A DNA stretch of 64,000 nucleotides from Candidatus Abyssobacteria bacterium SURF_5 (GTDB taxonomy: Bacteria; Abyssobacteria; SURF-5). Shown one piece after another: positions 25,538 through 35,259 of the stretch. Below the pieces are notes generated by a model. It was not told the DNA's origin. It saw only the letters and a list, made by a program, of their open reading frames with translations, and did not search any database. A program made the position numbers and the translations under genes. How positions within the stretch are numbered: the first letter of the stretch is position 1; every line of letters begins with the position of its first letter. The DNA lies in contig QZKU01000068.1 in NCBI GenBank assembly GCA_003598085.1, forward strand, positions 1 through 64,000, in the 5' to 3' direction.

Positions 25538-27912
25538 TGCAGTTCAGCTTCGGTCAATTCCAAATCTTTTACCGCCTTGTCTTGGAGAACCATGGCCCTT
25601 ACACGCATTCCACCGAGTTCTATCGCTCTGCTAAATGATTCCATCGCCTTCGCCCGTTCAGTTCGCATTGCGTAAATCTTTCCCAGAAAATAATAGTTCT
25701 GCCACAGCTGCGGCTGGACCGCCATCCCTTCCTCCAGCAACCGCTCCGCTTCTTCAAGCTGTCCTTTCCGGAGTAGAATTTGGGCCATATTGGGATACGC
25801 GCCCGGCGTCGAGGGATTAAGTTTGAGTTCTGTTCGAAATTCCTCCTCGGCCTCTTCAAAGCTGTCATCCGCAAGATAGATCGAGCCAAGGTAATTATGA
25901 ACGCCCGGAAAATCGAAATCATCATGCAACACTGCCCTGAACTCCTCGGCCGCTAGAGTATTTTGTGATGCCTCGTAATAAATTACGCCTCGCTGGAAAT
26001 GCGCGCGCGGTCGGATTCGGCTGTCAAAACGACCTGCCTGATTCAAATATGCAAGAGCTTCTTCCTCCCTTCCCTGCGTCGCGAGCAATTCGCCGAACCC
26101 GAGGAGTACGGGCGCATACGCCGGATTTATTTGAAGGGCAAGATCAAAGGCCCATCTCGCGAGTTCGAGACGACCCCTCCGGCTGTAGTAGAGCGCCTGA
26201 TGCCTCAGATGCTCCGGATAAACTTGTGAAGCGACGCGATCGCGCATGAGCGAGGGCTCCCCGCGGAAATTGGCGGTCGTTTCTTCCCAAAACACTCTAT
26301 TCCGATAGACACTCCGCTCATCGAGAAGCGGTTCTGCACCTGGCGCATACTCATACACCAGCCCAACCGGCCTGAGTGCATCAAAGGCCGGCACAGATCC
26401 CCAATACACCGGCCGCACTTTCGAATTCTTCTCCAGAATTGCGCCCATTAGAGCGTTATCAAAGAGCCCGCCTTTCCCCGTCGAATCGCCGGCAGATATC
26501 CGCTCGGCTTCTTCCGGCAGCAGCAATTGAGGATAGCGCCGAAGGATTTCAGATCTCATCGGGGACGAATTGGAAAGCCACGTCGGCTCTATGACAAGGA
26601 CGTCCCGCCGGAGATCTTCACAATATTGGAGATACCAGATGGTGAATATCGCGTTCACATCTATGGTAAAGAAAGCCGCATTCTCCGGAAGCGCCGCCAG
26701 AATCTTCTCGCCGTATTCCCTGGCAAGGTAGTAGCGGCTCCGGTCGTTCATCGGGTAATTCCGAAACAGAAGCAATAGCGGCAACATCAGAATGGCCACG
26801 CACGAGGACGTCGAGAAGATATGCTTCCATTTTGCATGGGGGAGGCGATCCACAATCACCTGAATTGAAGCGGCTGCCCCGGCTGCGAATACGATGGCTA
26901 AAAGCAATAAGGCAGGAATAAAATATGCCGGGATGAAAGCCGGATTCATTGTCACCGCTGCCAGCGTCCCAATCGCGACACCGCCAAAGAGCAGAAAAGG
27001 TTTCTGCCGGCGCGCGCACGCCCAACTCCCGATGATAATGAAGACGATCCCAATACCGAGGTAATTCCCGCGAATCTCATTCAGCTTGTGGAGACATCCC
27101 TCGATAACCTGCGCACGGGTCGGCCACTCGAAGACGTCGCTGCGAAATTGACCTGCAGTCACGACCCACCAGAAATTTGACAAAGTTTCCGGATTGCCCC
27201 AGTCAATGATCGGATCCTGTATTGATCGGAGGGGAAGATAAAGGTAAACGCCCAAGCCAATCAGAAAGAACACCAAGGAAAGGAGCAGCCGTTTCGGTTC
27301 GAGTACTTCTTTCCGCAGACTCACGGCCGCCCACAACGCGAAAGCCGGCATCAGGAAGACCCCGGCCACGTGATTAGTCAGGCTCAGACCATACACGAAG
27401 CTGAATAGATAGAAAGCCGGCAAAAAAGAGTCTGTGCTGCGCCCGCTCACCATCCGGAAAAACAGCAAAAGGAGGGTCATAAAGAAAAATGTGTGAAGAC
27501 CGGAAGTTTCGGCGACTACCGACTGATCCCATAGCGTCGCCCCGAATGCCGCAAAGAGCGCGGCGGCTGCCGATGCGGCCACGGAAACGGTCTTTGATAT
27601 GCCTGAGCCGTTCAAAGTCCGAAGCGAAGCGGGATAGACGAGGGCGGCGGCAAGTGCAGCGAAAACAGCGGACATAAGATTCACCCGCCATGCGATTGAT
27701 CCGAGGGGTATCAGGCTGAACAGGTGCGCGATGATCGTGTACAACGGATGACCGGGCGGATGAGCGATACCGAGGACATGCGCAACAGTGATCAGTTCTC
27801 CGGCGTCTTCCCAGTAGACGGTGGGGCAAAGCGTTTTTACATAGACAGCGAGAACGATCCCAAAGAGAACCGCTGGGATCGTGATTTTACGCCACCACGC
27901 GGCGGAAATCAT
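25522..27912 (-). CDS. DUF2723 O-mannosyltransferase-like membrane protein with TPRs (copy 2)
   Basis: 796 residues with the same architecture as its neighbours: donor-loop motif CPTVYWEDAGELI then HPPGHPLYT (about 28-60), QSVVAETSGLHTF, DWGNPETLSNFWWV and C-terminal TPRs (about 590-780) such as EEAEEEFRTELKLNPSTPG. The start overlaps the upstream stop by 4 nt (ATGA), so copies 1 and 2 are translationally coupled. The TPR part has diverged more than the membrane part between copies, which suggests different acceptors. Confidence 0.8.
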   Translation of the reverse strand: MISAAWWRKITIPAVLFGIVLAVYVKTLCPTVYWEDAGELITVAHVLGIAHPPGHPLYTIIAHLFSLIPLGSIAWRVNLMSAVFAALAAALVYPASLRTLNGSGISKTVSVAASAAAALFAAFGATLWDQSVVAETSGLHTFFFMTLLLLFFRMVSGRSTDSFLPAFYLFSFVYGLSLTNHVAGVFLMPAFALWAAVSLRKEVLEPKRLLLSLVFFLIGLGVYLYLPLRSIQDPIIDWGNPETLSNFWWVVTAGQFRSDVFEWPTRAQVIEGCLHKLNEIRGNYLGIGIVFIIIGSWACARRQKPFLLFGGVAIGTLAAVTMNPAFIPAYFIPALLLLAIVFAAGAAASIQVIVDRLPHAKWKHIFSTSSCVAILMLPLLLLFRNYPMNDRSRYYLAREYGEKILAALPENAAFFTIDVNAIFTIWYLQYCEDLRRDVLVIEPTWLSNSSPMRSEILRRYPQLLLPEEAERISAGDSTGKGGLFDNALMGAILEKNSKVRPVYWGSVPAFDALRPVGLVYEYAPGAEPLLDERSVYRNRVFWEETTANFRGEPSLMRDRVASQVYPEHLRHQALYYSRRGRLELARWAFDLALQINPAYAPVLLGFGELLATQGREEEALAYLNQAGRFDSRIRPRAHFQRGVIYYEASQNTLAAEEFRAVLHDDFDFPGVHNYLGSIYLADDSFEEAEEEFRTELKLNPSTPGAYPNMAQILLRKGQLEEAERLLEEGMAVQPQLWQNYYFLGKIYAMRTERAKAMESFSRAIELGGMRVRAMVLQDKAVKDLELTEAELQCSDI

Positions 27913-30287
27913 TTGGATACTTGCGCCTCTGGCATGCGAAGAACAACCATTTTCAGGTCTTCATCTGACGCGGCGTTTTCCAGGAAAGGATCGCCCCCGA
28001 TTTCTATGGAACGCCTCAGGGCCTTCTCCGCGCCGTCGGTATCTCCGATACGCGCATCATATTTCGCGAGTGAGAACAGCGCTGGCGCGGAATTCGGCTC
28101 GAGCCGCAGTGACTTCTCCAGAACGTTCCGGGCCTCGACCATTTGGTCTGTGTCGAGGTAGGAAGATGCAAGTCCTCTCAAAGCGAAAGCGTATTCCGGC
28201 TCAATTTCAAGCGCTTCTTGAAAATACTCTACCGCCTTTTCATGCTGCTCGATCAGCGCATATAACTGGGCGAGCGCCGTCATCGCTTGATAATGAGAGT
28301 CATCAGCCCGAACGGCCTTCTGATAAGCAAGAAATGCTTCTTCGAGTCTCTGCAAGTGTTTTAAGGCATTGCCCAGGTTGTAGTACGCTACAGCCAATTT
28401 CGGGTCCTCTTTTAGCGCCAGATGATACTGGTCTACTGCCTCCTCATAGTTGCCGGCACGCGCTTCCAACCTGCCCAGGTTGTACCGACTCAAGGGGTAC
28501 TTCGGATTGAAAACAAGCGACCGTTCTATGAACCATCGCGCCAGGTCATCCCGCCCATGTTCCTCAAAAATCAGCCCCTGATTATTCAGTTCCACCGGAT
28601 AGATATCATTCAAGAGAGCGGTCCTCTCCATTTCGGGATGATGGCGGTACATCTCAAGTTCCCCGTCCCAATATGCTTTCGCCTCTTCAATCGATTCCTC
28701 GCTCACAGGGATTGGTGTCTCTGAATACGCGTAGACCAGCCCGCGACACTCCAGATGATCGAAGAAAGGCAATTGATTCAGAATCAGTCCCCAATAGACA
28801 GGGCGGACTTTTACGTTTTCATCAAGAATCCTCTGAACAGCCAATAGCTGGCGTTGGCCCACCGTCTCTCCTTGCGATGCGTTTGCCCGGATAACTTCAA
28901 GATCCGGCATTCGCACCGAAGGGTACTGCTCCAACACCTGGGAAGCAAGACAGGGGCCTCCCACCAACCAGGTCGGATTGACGATCATGATGTCCGGTCT
29001 CTCATTCTCACAGAACGTCAGATACCACAGAGTGAAGAGGGCATACCCATCGGCTGTGAAGAGGAGCGTATTCTGCGGCAGTTGGTTCAGAATCTGTGTG
29101 CCGTACCGATACGCATAGTAATCATCGCTCCGGTCCATTTCGCCATAATGCAGTTTCAGCGGCAGGACGAAACCCGCCGCTAGTAACGAGCAGACTGACT
29201 TCTGAAGGAGAGCGACGGAGGAGACCTTTTTCAGGCGCTCCGAGACCGCGCCGAGGATTTCGATCACCCATTGAATTCCCGCCGCGATGATAACGCCTAT
29301 CAACGCGAGAGCAGGAACAAAATAGGCTGAAATGAACGCGCTGTTCAAGCCGATATAACAGAGGATCACGAGAACGATGCATGTGAATATCAGGAATCGC
29401 CTCTCACGCCGCAGAAGAGCGGGAATACCAGCCAACCCGAAAACGCAGCCCACTAAAGTATATTGCTGAAGAAGGTCTTGTACTCTCTTCCAGACATTTA
29501 CAGGCAAGAACAGAATATCTACTTTCTTAACCAGATTATCGGAAAATTGACGCGCCGTAATAACCCACCAGAAATTGCTCCACGTTTCCGGATTTCCCCA
29601 ATCAAGCGGAGGGTCCGAAAGCGACCGAATGGGTAAGTAGAGATAGACGAGTCCGCCGATGAAACAGGCGGCAATCATTTTCCCCAATAGCCGCGGCGCC
29701 AGAATCTTTTTTCCGTAACTTGACAGAAAGAGGTAAATGAACGCGGGAAGAAAAAAGACGCCCGCGACATGATTGGTCATGCTCAGTCCGTACAAGAAGC
29801 TGAACAAGCACAACGAGTATGTCTCGTTTCGCCAGATGATTTTTCCTGAAGTCAGCCGGAACGCGAGCAACGTAAGCAGCATCATGAAAGAAACATGCAA
29901 CGTTGTGGTCTCGGCAACGGTAGACTGGTCCCACGCCGTCGTGGAAAATGCGAAGAAGAACGTGCCGCTCAGCGCAGCCGCAATTCTCCAGGGCGACGGC
30001 TCGAGGCGGTCGCATGCTATCCTGTAGAGCAGGTAGCAGCTTATCCCTCCGAAAAAGGCCGACATCAGATTTACGCGATACGCGATCGAGCCTAACGGGA
30101 TAAGCGTGAAAAGCTTGCCCAGGATTGCATAGAGCGGGTGGCCGGGCGGATGAGGGATTCCCAGCGTATAGGCGGCGGTAATCAGTTCACCTGAATCACC
30201 CCAATGCACCGTCGGGCAGAGGGTGAGCACGTAAATGAGGAAAGGAAAAAGGAACGCAAGAGAACCCGCATCAGCGAATTTTTTCAT
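27909..30287 (-). CDS. DUF2723 O-mannosyltransferase-like membrane protein with TPRs (copy 1)
   Basis: 792 residues, first of the three paralogues. It carries CPTVHWGDSGELI, HPPGHPLYA, QSTVAETTTLH and DWGNPETWSNFWWV in the membrane domain and about six TPRs at the C-terminus (about 565-780, e.g. AVEYFQEALEIEPEYAFAL). Its ATG overlaps the DPM-synthase stop as ATGA, directly coupling a donor-making enzyme to its presumed user. Acidic donor-loop residues are conserved in all three copies, so all three appear active. Confidence 0.8.
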   Translation of the reverse strand: MKKFADAGSLAFLFPFLIYVLTLCPTVHWGDSGELITAAYTLGIPHPPGHPLYAILGKLFTLIPLGSIAYRVNLMSAFFGGISCYLLYRIACDRLEPSPWRIAAALSGTFFFAFSTTAWDQSTVAETTTLHVSFMMLLTLLAFRLTSGKIIWRNETYSLCLFSFLYGLSMTNHVAGVFFLPAFIYLFLSSYGKKILAPRLLGKMIAACFIGGLVYLYLPIRSLSDPPLDWGNPETWSNFWWVITARQFSDNLVKKVDILFLPVNVWKRVQDLLQQYTLVGCVFGLAGIPALLRRERRFLIFTCIVLVILCYIGLNSAFISAYFVPALALIGVIIAAGIQWVIEILGAVSERLKKVSSVALLQKSVCSLLAAGFVLPLKLHYGEMDRSDDYYAYRYGTQILNQLPQNTLLFTADGYALFTLWYLTFCENERPDIMIVNPTWLVGGPCLASQVLEQYPSVRMPDLEVIRANASQGETVGQRQLLAVQRILDENVKVRPVYWGLILNQLPFFDHLECRGLVYAYSETPIPVSEESIEEAKAYWDGELEMYRHHPEMERTALLNDIYPVELNNQGLIFEEHGRDDLARWFIERSLVFNPKYPLSRYNLGRLEARAGNYEEAVDQYHLALKEDPKLAVAYYNLGNALKHLQRLEEAFLAYQKAVRADDSHYQAMTALAQLYALIEQHEKAVEYFQEALEIEPEYAFALRGLASSYLDTDQMVEARNVLEKSLRLEPNSAPALFSLAKYDARIGDTDGAEKALRRSIEIGGDPFLENAASDEDLKMVVLRMPEAQVSK

Positions 30288-31021
30288 CGCGCTTCCTTAT
30301 TCGTTTCCGGTCTCAGATACACGGCCCTGCGCAGCGTTCGTTTCCACCAGAAGGAGAGCAGGTCCCAAACCGTGTTGCGAATGACCCGGTAATTGCCGCA
30401 TGTGGCTTTGCCCGCTGTACGCGGGACATATGTAATATCAACCTGCTGCAGCCGATATCCCAGGTCTCTCGCCTTGATCATGATTTCCGCGGTGATGAAA
30501 ACGCCGCGCGACTCGATATTGATGCGCTGCAGCATCGAACGGCGATACAGGTGAATGTAATTGAACTGCCGCTCCTTCATGCCGAACAGCAGCTTGATAA
30601 GCGTGATGTTCACGAGCGAAACGAATTTGCGAAACAGCGAATAGTCGCGCCGGTCGGATCGAATGCCCACAACCAGATCGCAGGTGCGGGACGCGTCGAT
30701 ATATTTATGGAGCTCATTGATGTCGAGCGCGAGATCCGCCGGAACAAAAATAACGAACTCTCCCCTGGCCGCCTCGATGCCGGTAAACACGCCGCTGCCG
30801 GGTCCCATGTTGCGAGGGTGATTGACAAGTCGAATCCTCTGATCGCCTGCGCAGAGGTCGCCGGCGATGGCAGCGGTTTGATCGGTGCTCCCATCGTTGA
30901 TGATAATGATCTCGAACGTCGTCTTCAGTTCGTTCAGCCTCCGGGCAACGAGGGTGACCGTTGTGCGGAGATTGCTCTCTTCGTTATATGCGGGAATGAC
31001 AACGGACAGATATGGCTCCAT
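30284..31021 (-). CDS. GT2 polyprenyl-phosphate sugar synthase (DPM1-like)
   Basis: A 245-residue soluble GT-A enzyme: VVIPAYNEESNL at the N-terminus, INDGSTDQT (nucleotide-sugar binding), VPADLALD (DxD-like) and RSDRRDYSLFRKFVS, as in dolichol/polyprenyl-phosphate mannosyl- or glucosyltransferases. It lacks the C-terminal membrane domain of GtrB/ArnC-type enzymes. It likely makes polyprenyl-P-mannose (or a related hexose) at the inner face of the membrane for the DUF2723 transferases; a flippase is not identified. It is 3 nt from the acyltransferase and overlaps copy 1 by 4 nt. Confidence 0.85.
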   Translation of the reverse strand: MEPYLSVVIPAYNEESNLRTTVTLVARRLNELKTTFEIIIINDGSTDQTAAIAGDLCAGDQRIRLVNHPRNMGPGSGVFTGIEAARGEFVIFVPADLALDINELHKYIDASRTCDLVVGIRSDRRDYSLFRKFVSLVNITLIKLLFGMKERQFNYIHLYRRSMLQRINIESRGVFITAEIMIKARDLGYRLQQVDITYVPRTAGKATCGNYRVIRNTVWDLLSFWWKRTLRRAVYLRPETNKEAR

Positions 31022-31024
31022 CTG

Positions 31025-31534
31025 CTAGCGCCTCCGGATAAGGCGTGCGGGCACGCCGCCGACCACGGTGTACGGCTCGACAGCTTGCGAAACCACTGCG
31101 CCCGCTCCCACCTGAGCCCCTCTGCCTATCGTGACGCCGGGAAGAATAACCGAACCGGTTCCGATGTCGGCGTCATCCTCGATAACTACGGGCGCGAACC
31201 TGATGGGTGTGTGAATGATCGGCTTTTCTTTGTCGTTGCCGTCGTGATAGGAGGTGATGATTTTCACCGCCGGCCCGATACCGACGTTCTTCCCGATCCG
31301 CAGTCCGCCGGCGCCGTGGAAAAAGCACTGCTGGCCGATCCACGTGCCGTCGCCGATCTCCATTTTGTTCTTGTAGTAGCCTTTCAACATCGTGCCGTGC
31401 CCGATGTAAACGTTGTCGCCGATTTCAATATTTTCGGCGTGAAAAATGAGGACGCCCGCCTCAAACACGACGTCTTTTCCGAGGCGGGCTAATTTCGAAA
31501 AGTCGGGCGCACCGCTGCCGTGTGACTTCGCCAT
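31025..31534 (-). CDS. left-handed beta-helix (hexapeptide) acyltransferase
   Basis: 169 residues composed of hexapeptide-repeat turns (IEIGDNVYIGHG, MEIGDGTWIGQQ, VVIEDDADIGTG, VTIGRGAQVGAGAVV) ending GGVPARLIRRR, typical of the maltose/serine/sugar O- or N-acetyltransferase group. A catalytic His is probable in SYHDGN. It likely acetylates a sugar nucleotide or lipid-linked sugar. It is 1 nt from the epimerase stop and 3 nt from the DPM-like gene, so it belongs to the glycosylation operon. Confidence 0.82.
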   Translation of the reverse strand: MAKSHGSGAPDFSKLARLGKDVVFEAGVLIFHAENIEIGDNVYIGHGTMLKGYYKNKMEIGDGTWIGQQCFFHGAGGLRIGKNVGIGPAVKIITSYHDGNDKEKPIIHTPIRFAPVVIEDDADIGTGSVILPGVTIGRGAQVGAGAVVSQAVEPYTVVGGVPARLIRRR

Positions 31535-31535
31535 G

Positions 31536-32576
31536 TTATGCCTGTTGTTGCGCTACCGGCCTGATCTCCTGTCTCTGCTCGTGGAGCACTCCCGATTCTT
31601 TTCCCATCTCCATCTGAGAGCGGTACCAGGCAATCGTCCGGCTGAGACCCTCGTTCAAATCGATTTTCGGCTCATAGTCGAGCAGCCTAATTGCCTTTTG
31701 GATACTTGGAATTCTCAACTCCACGTCGACATAGTCCTTCTTCACATATACGATTTTGGAACTCGAGCCTGAGATGTCCCTGATCTTTTCCGCGAGGGTG
31801 TTAATGGTCACAGTGCCCTTCGGGTTTCCGATATTGAAGACGTGCCCGGCGGCCTCCGGTCGCGTCAAAGTCCGCATGATGCCGTCGATCATATCATCAA
31901 TATAGCACCATGCGCGTATCTGGTTGCCGTCGCCGTGAATCTCGAGCGGCAGGTTTTGCAGAGCGCGAATGACGAACGTGTGAATCGCTCCGACGCCAAG
32001 CTGGCGCGGGCCAAAGACGTTGAACGGCCGAATAGAGACAGTGGGAAGGCCGGTCTCCTTGCCGTAGTTGTGGACCAAGTGCTCGGCGGCCAGCTTGCTT
32101 ACCGCATACGTCCAGCGCGCCTCACCCACGGTGCCCAGCGTTGTCGCGTTCATTTCCTCGGCGTGATAGACATGCGTTCCGAAGACCTCGCTGGTGGAAA
32201 AATCGACAAAGCGGGTGACATTCGGCGCATGCGCAACCGTGGCCTCAAGCACATTATACGTTCCGATGAAGTTGATCTTCATCGTTCTGGCCGGAATACG
32301 CAATACGGTGTCAACCCCCGCGATCGCGGCAAGGTGAAGAACGTAATCAGGCTTCGCTTCGCGTATTGCGGCCGACAGTTTGTCGTAATTCAGGACGTCT
32401 CCATGGATGAAGAACAGGTTTGGATGAGTCCAGGCCGATGTATCCTTCAACGCGTTGCGGTGCCCGTTGTCATACACCACGATTTTGTTCTGGCCGACCA
32501 GTTTATGGACCAGTGTGGACCCGATGAAACCCGCCCCGCCGGTGAGGAAGACGGTTTTCCCTTGAACTTCATCCAT
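31536..32576 (-). CDS. NAD-dependent nucleotide-sugar epimerase/dehydratase
   Basis: 346 residues from the ATG at 32576, preferred over a TTG at 32585 because GGAAGA sits just upstream and MDEVQGKTVFLTGG is a normal family start. Rossmann motif TGGAGFIGS, NAD loop and catalytic YAVSK (Tyr/Lys of the extended SDR family) are intact; GPRQLGVGAIHTF and NIGNPKGTVTI match UDP-glucose epimerase/dTDP-glucose dehydratase relatives. It probably makes the sugar nucleotide used by the downstream glycosylation genes. It starts 18 nt after pilC. Confidence 0.88.
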   Translation of the reverse strand: MDEVQGKTVFLTGGAGFIGSTLVHKLVGQNKIVVYDNGHRNALKDTSAWTHPNLFFIHGDVLNYDKLSAAIREAKPDYVLHLAAIAGVDTVLRIPARTMKINFIGTYNVLEATVAHAPNVTRFVDFSTSEVFGTHVYHAEEMNATTLGTVGEARWTYAVSKLAAEHLVHNYGKETGLPTVSIRPFNVFGPRQLGVGAIHTFVIRALQNLPLEIHGDGNQIRAWCYIDDMIDGIMRTLTRPEAAGHVFNIGNPKGTVTINTLAEKIRDISGSSSKIVYVKKDYVDVELRIPSIQKAIRLLDYEPKIDLNEGLSRTIAWYRSQMEMGKESGVLHEQRQEIRPVAQQQA

Positions 32577-32594
32577 TTCTTCCAACTCCCTTTC

Positions 32595-33833
32595 TTAACC
32601 CACCAGTGTAGAAAGCTTGAAAATCGGCAGGAACAGGGCAAGCACCATGCCGCCCACAACGACACCAAGAAACAGAATGAGCATCGGTTCAATCATGGAC
32701 GTCAAGCTGGCGATTGCAGCCTCCACCTGCTGGTCATAGAATTCAGATATCTTCGAGAGTAATTCGTCAAGAGCACCCGTCTTTTCGCCGACATCTATCA
32801 TCCTCGTGACCATGAGCGGGAAAACGCCGCTCTTTGCAAGCGGATCGGCTATCGTGGCGCCGGCGCTGATGCTGCTCTGAGATTCCCGGACCGCCCGCGA
32901 GATCACGTCGTTCCCGATCGTTCGCTCCACGATCTCGAGGGCCGCCAGCACCGGGACACCGCTCCTCGTCAGCGTGGACATCGTTCGAGCGAATCGGGAG
33001 ACTGCAACCTTCCTGAACAGCGATCCGAAAACCGGCAATCGGAGCTTGAACGAGTCGAATTGGTAGCGGCCGGTTGTCGTGGAAATATAATATCGCAAAC
33101 CGACGATTAATGCAAAGCCCAATCCCAGAAATACGAGAGCGTAGCTGCGCATCGCGTTGCTTATCGCAATAAGCACTAAGGTCGGCATTGGCAACTGTCC
33201 GCCGAGACTGTCGAAAATCTCCTTGAACTTCGGAACAATGAAGATCAAGAGGCCGGCGGCGATAGCGACGACGATAACCAGAGCGATGACGGGATATGTC
33301 ATTGCCGATTTTATCTCCCGCTTCAACTTTTCCGTCGCCTCCAGATACTCGGCGAGCTGTACCAGGATGCCGTCCAGATTTCCGCTTGCTTCACCGGCGC
33401 GCACCATGCTTGAATACAGTTCGGGGAAAGCCCGCGGATGCTTCTTCAGGGCGTCGGAAAAAGTCAACCCTGCCTCGATGTCCTGCCCGACCTGCGTCAG
33501 GACTTTCTTGAAATTCTGGCTTTCGGTCTGCTCGATCATGATGTCGATACCCTGAAGGAGCGGCAGCCCCGCATTCACCATGGTTGCGAGTGACCGCGTG
33601 AAGAGAACCATTTCGTCCGGTTTTACCTTCTTTCCCTTCACCGCGGCGCCTGCCGCCGCAACCGCCTTGCGCGATGCCGTGCGTGCTGCGGCAGGACCGC
33701 CCTCGTTTACAGAAGTGGGGACCAAACCCTTGCCCCGCAACTTCTGCAGGAGATCCTGTTTGTTATCGGCATCCAAAACGCCGTTCAGCACGTTGCCCGC
33801 TTTGTCACGGGCGGTGTATTGAAAAGTTGACAT
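32595..33833 (-). CDS. pilC: type IV pilus inner-membrane platform protein PilC
   Basis: 412 residues: N-terminal Ala/Lys-rich segment (MSTFQYTARDKAGN), two GspF domains (about 70-190 and 275-400; DEMVLFTRSLATMVNAGLPL and SRFARTMSTLTRSGVPVL are the paired starts) and three membrane helices. It anchors the PilB/PilT motors. GGGAGGG is the ribosome site. It lies downstream of pilR and is followed by the glycosylation genes with only an 18-nt gap. Confidence 0.94.
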   Translation of the reverse strand: MSTFQYTARDKAGNVLNGVLDADNKQDLLQKLRGKGLVPTSVNEGGPAAARTASRKAVAAAGAAVKGKKVKPDEMVLFTRSLATMVNAGLPLLQGIDIMIEQTESQNFKKVLTQVGQDIEAGLTFSDALKKHPRAFPELYSSMVRAGEASGNLDGILVQLAEYLEATEKLKREIKSAMTYPVIALVIVVAIAAGLLIFIVPKFKEIFDSLGGQLPMPTLVLIAISNAMRSYALVFLGLGFALIVGLRYYISTTTGRYQFDSFKLRLPVFGSLFRKVAVSRFARTMSTLTRSGVPVLAALEIVERTIGNDVISRAVRESQSSISAGATIADPLAKSGVFPLMVTRMIDVGEKTGALDELLSKISEFYDQQVEAAIASLTSMIEPMLILFLGVVVGGMVLALFLPIFKLSTLVG

Positions 33834-33867
33834 ATTCTTTTCCCTCCCATCCTGAAGGAGCTTCGAC

Positions 33868-35253
33868 TCAGTTCTCCCTGGCCTTCATGTTGAATTTTTC
33901 CAGTTTATATCTCAGCGACCGCGGCGAAAGCCTGAGCAAACCGGCAGCGCGCGTCTGTGAGTTTGATGCCTTGCGGAGCGCCTGCTTGATCAATGAGCGC
34001 TCAAACGCCTCCACCCTGGTCGTTAGGTCGATTCCCTCCGGCGGAAATTCGGCCACCTGAGGCTCCTCTTCTCCGGAACAGCAAACCTTTACCGGAAGAT
34101 CGTCCGGCTCGATCCTGTTACCATCGCATAAGGCGGCGGCCCTTTCTATCACATTCTCAAGTTCTCTGACATTTCCGGGCCAATGATACTTCTCAAGTAT
34201 CCGTTCGGCTTCATTGGAAAGTTGCAACATCTTTCCCGATCGCCTGAAGAAGCTGTCGAGAAAATACCGGGCCAGCAGCAGAATGTCTTCACGCCGTTCG
34301 CGCAGCAGCGGCACATAGATCGGGATCACATTGAGGCGATAGTAGAAATCCTCGCGGAAATTGCCCTCGGCCACCAGTTTTTCGAGATCCTTGTTGGTGG
34401 CGGATATGAGACGGACATCAACGGAAAAGTCAACCGAACTGCCTACCGGCCGGATCTTCATCTCGTCAAGCACCCGCAGCAGCTTCACCTGCAGAGCCAT
34501 GCTCGTTTCGCCGATTTCATCGAGGAATAGAGTTCCGCCGTTGGCGACCTTGAAAAGGCCGTCTTTGTGGGATATGGCGCCGGTAAACGCACCCTTGACG
34601 TGGCCGAACAGCTCGCTCTCCAGCAGGCTCTCCGGGATGCCCCCGCAATTGATCGCCACAAATGGCCTTTCGTCTCTTGGACTGCAGTGGTGAATGGCTT
34701 TTGCCACCAATTCTTTTCCCGTCCCGCTTTCTCCAAGGATTAAGACAGTGCTCGATAATCCTGCAACTTTGCGGATCAGGTTCTTCATGTTGATCATGCC
34801 GGGGCTGTTTCCAACCAGGTCATCGAGCCGAGAATGTTTTTTCAACTCTGACTTGAGGATCGAGTTTTCTGCCCGCAGATGTTTGCTCTCCAGCGCCTTT
34901 TCGACGACCATGCGAAGCTCATCATTTTTGAACGGCTTAATCAGGTAATCATAGGCCCCCAGTTTCATCGCTTCGACCGCAGAATCGACCGAACTATGGG
35001 CGGTAATCACGATTGATGAAATAAACCCGTTCGCCTGCTGGGCTTCCTGGAGAACCTTGATGCCTCCCTGCCGGTCTTCATGAAGCCACAGGTCGGTAAT
35101 CACCAGATCCCACGGCCCCTTCCGAAGTTTGGCGGCGGCCTCGTCATAACTCTCCACGCCTTCTACCTTGTATCCGTGACGCTCCAACATGATCGCGAGC
35201 AACTCCCGCATGCTCGCCTCGTCTTCAACGATAAGAATTCGGGCCTTTTCCAT
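33868..35253 (-). CDS. pilR: sigma-54 response regulator PilR
   Basis: 461 residues: receiver (1-120, ILIVEDEASM, phospho-Asp in LVITDLWLHEDRQ), AAA+ domain with Walker A GESGTGKE and an intact GAFTGA loop (ELFGHVKGAFTGA), and a FIS-type HTH (about 420-460, SQTRAAGLLRLSPRSLRY). It activates sigma-54 promoters, very likely those at 22951 (pilA) and 38090 (pilT). It starts 6 nt after pilS. Confidence 0.93.
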   Translation of the reverse strand: MEKARILIVEDEASMRELLAIMLERHGYKVEGVESYDEAAAKLRKGPWDLVITDLWLHEDRQGGIKVLQEAQQANGFISSIVITAHSSVDSAVEAMKLGAYDYLIKPFKNDELRMVVEKALESKHLRAENSILKSELKKHSRLDDLVGNSPGMINMKNLIRKVAGLSSTVLILGESGTGKELVAKAIHHCSPRDERPFVAINCGGIPESLLESELFGHVKGAFTGAISHKDGLFKVANGGTLFLDEIGETSMALQVKLLRVLDEMKIRPVGSSVDFSVDVRLISATNKDLEKLVAEGNFREDFYYRLNVIPIYVPLLRERREDILLLARYFLDSFFRRSGKMLQLSNEAERILEKYHWPGNVRELENVIERAAALCDGNRIEPDDLPVKVCCSGEEEPQVAEFPPEGIDLTTRVEAFERSLIKQALRKASNSQTRAAGLLRLSPRSLRYKLEKFNMKAREN

Positions 35254-35259
35254 TTTTTT

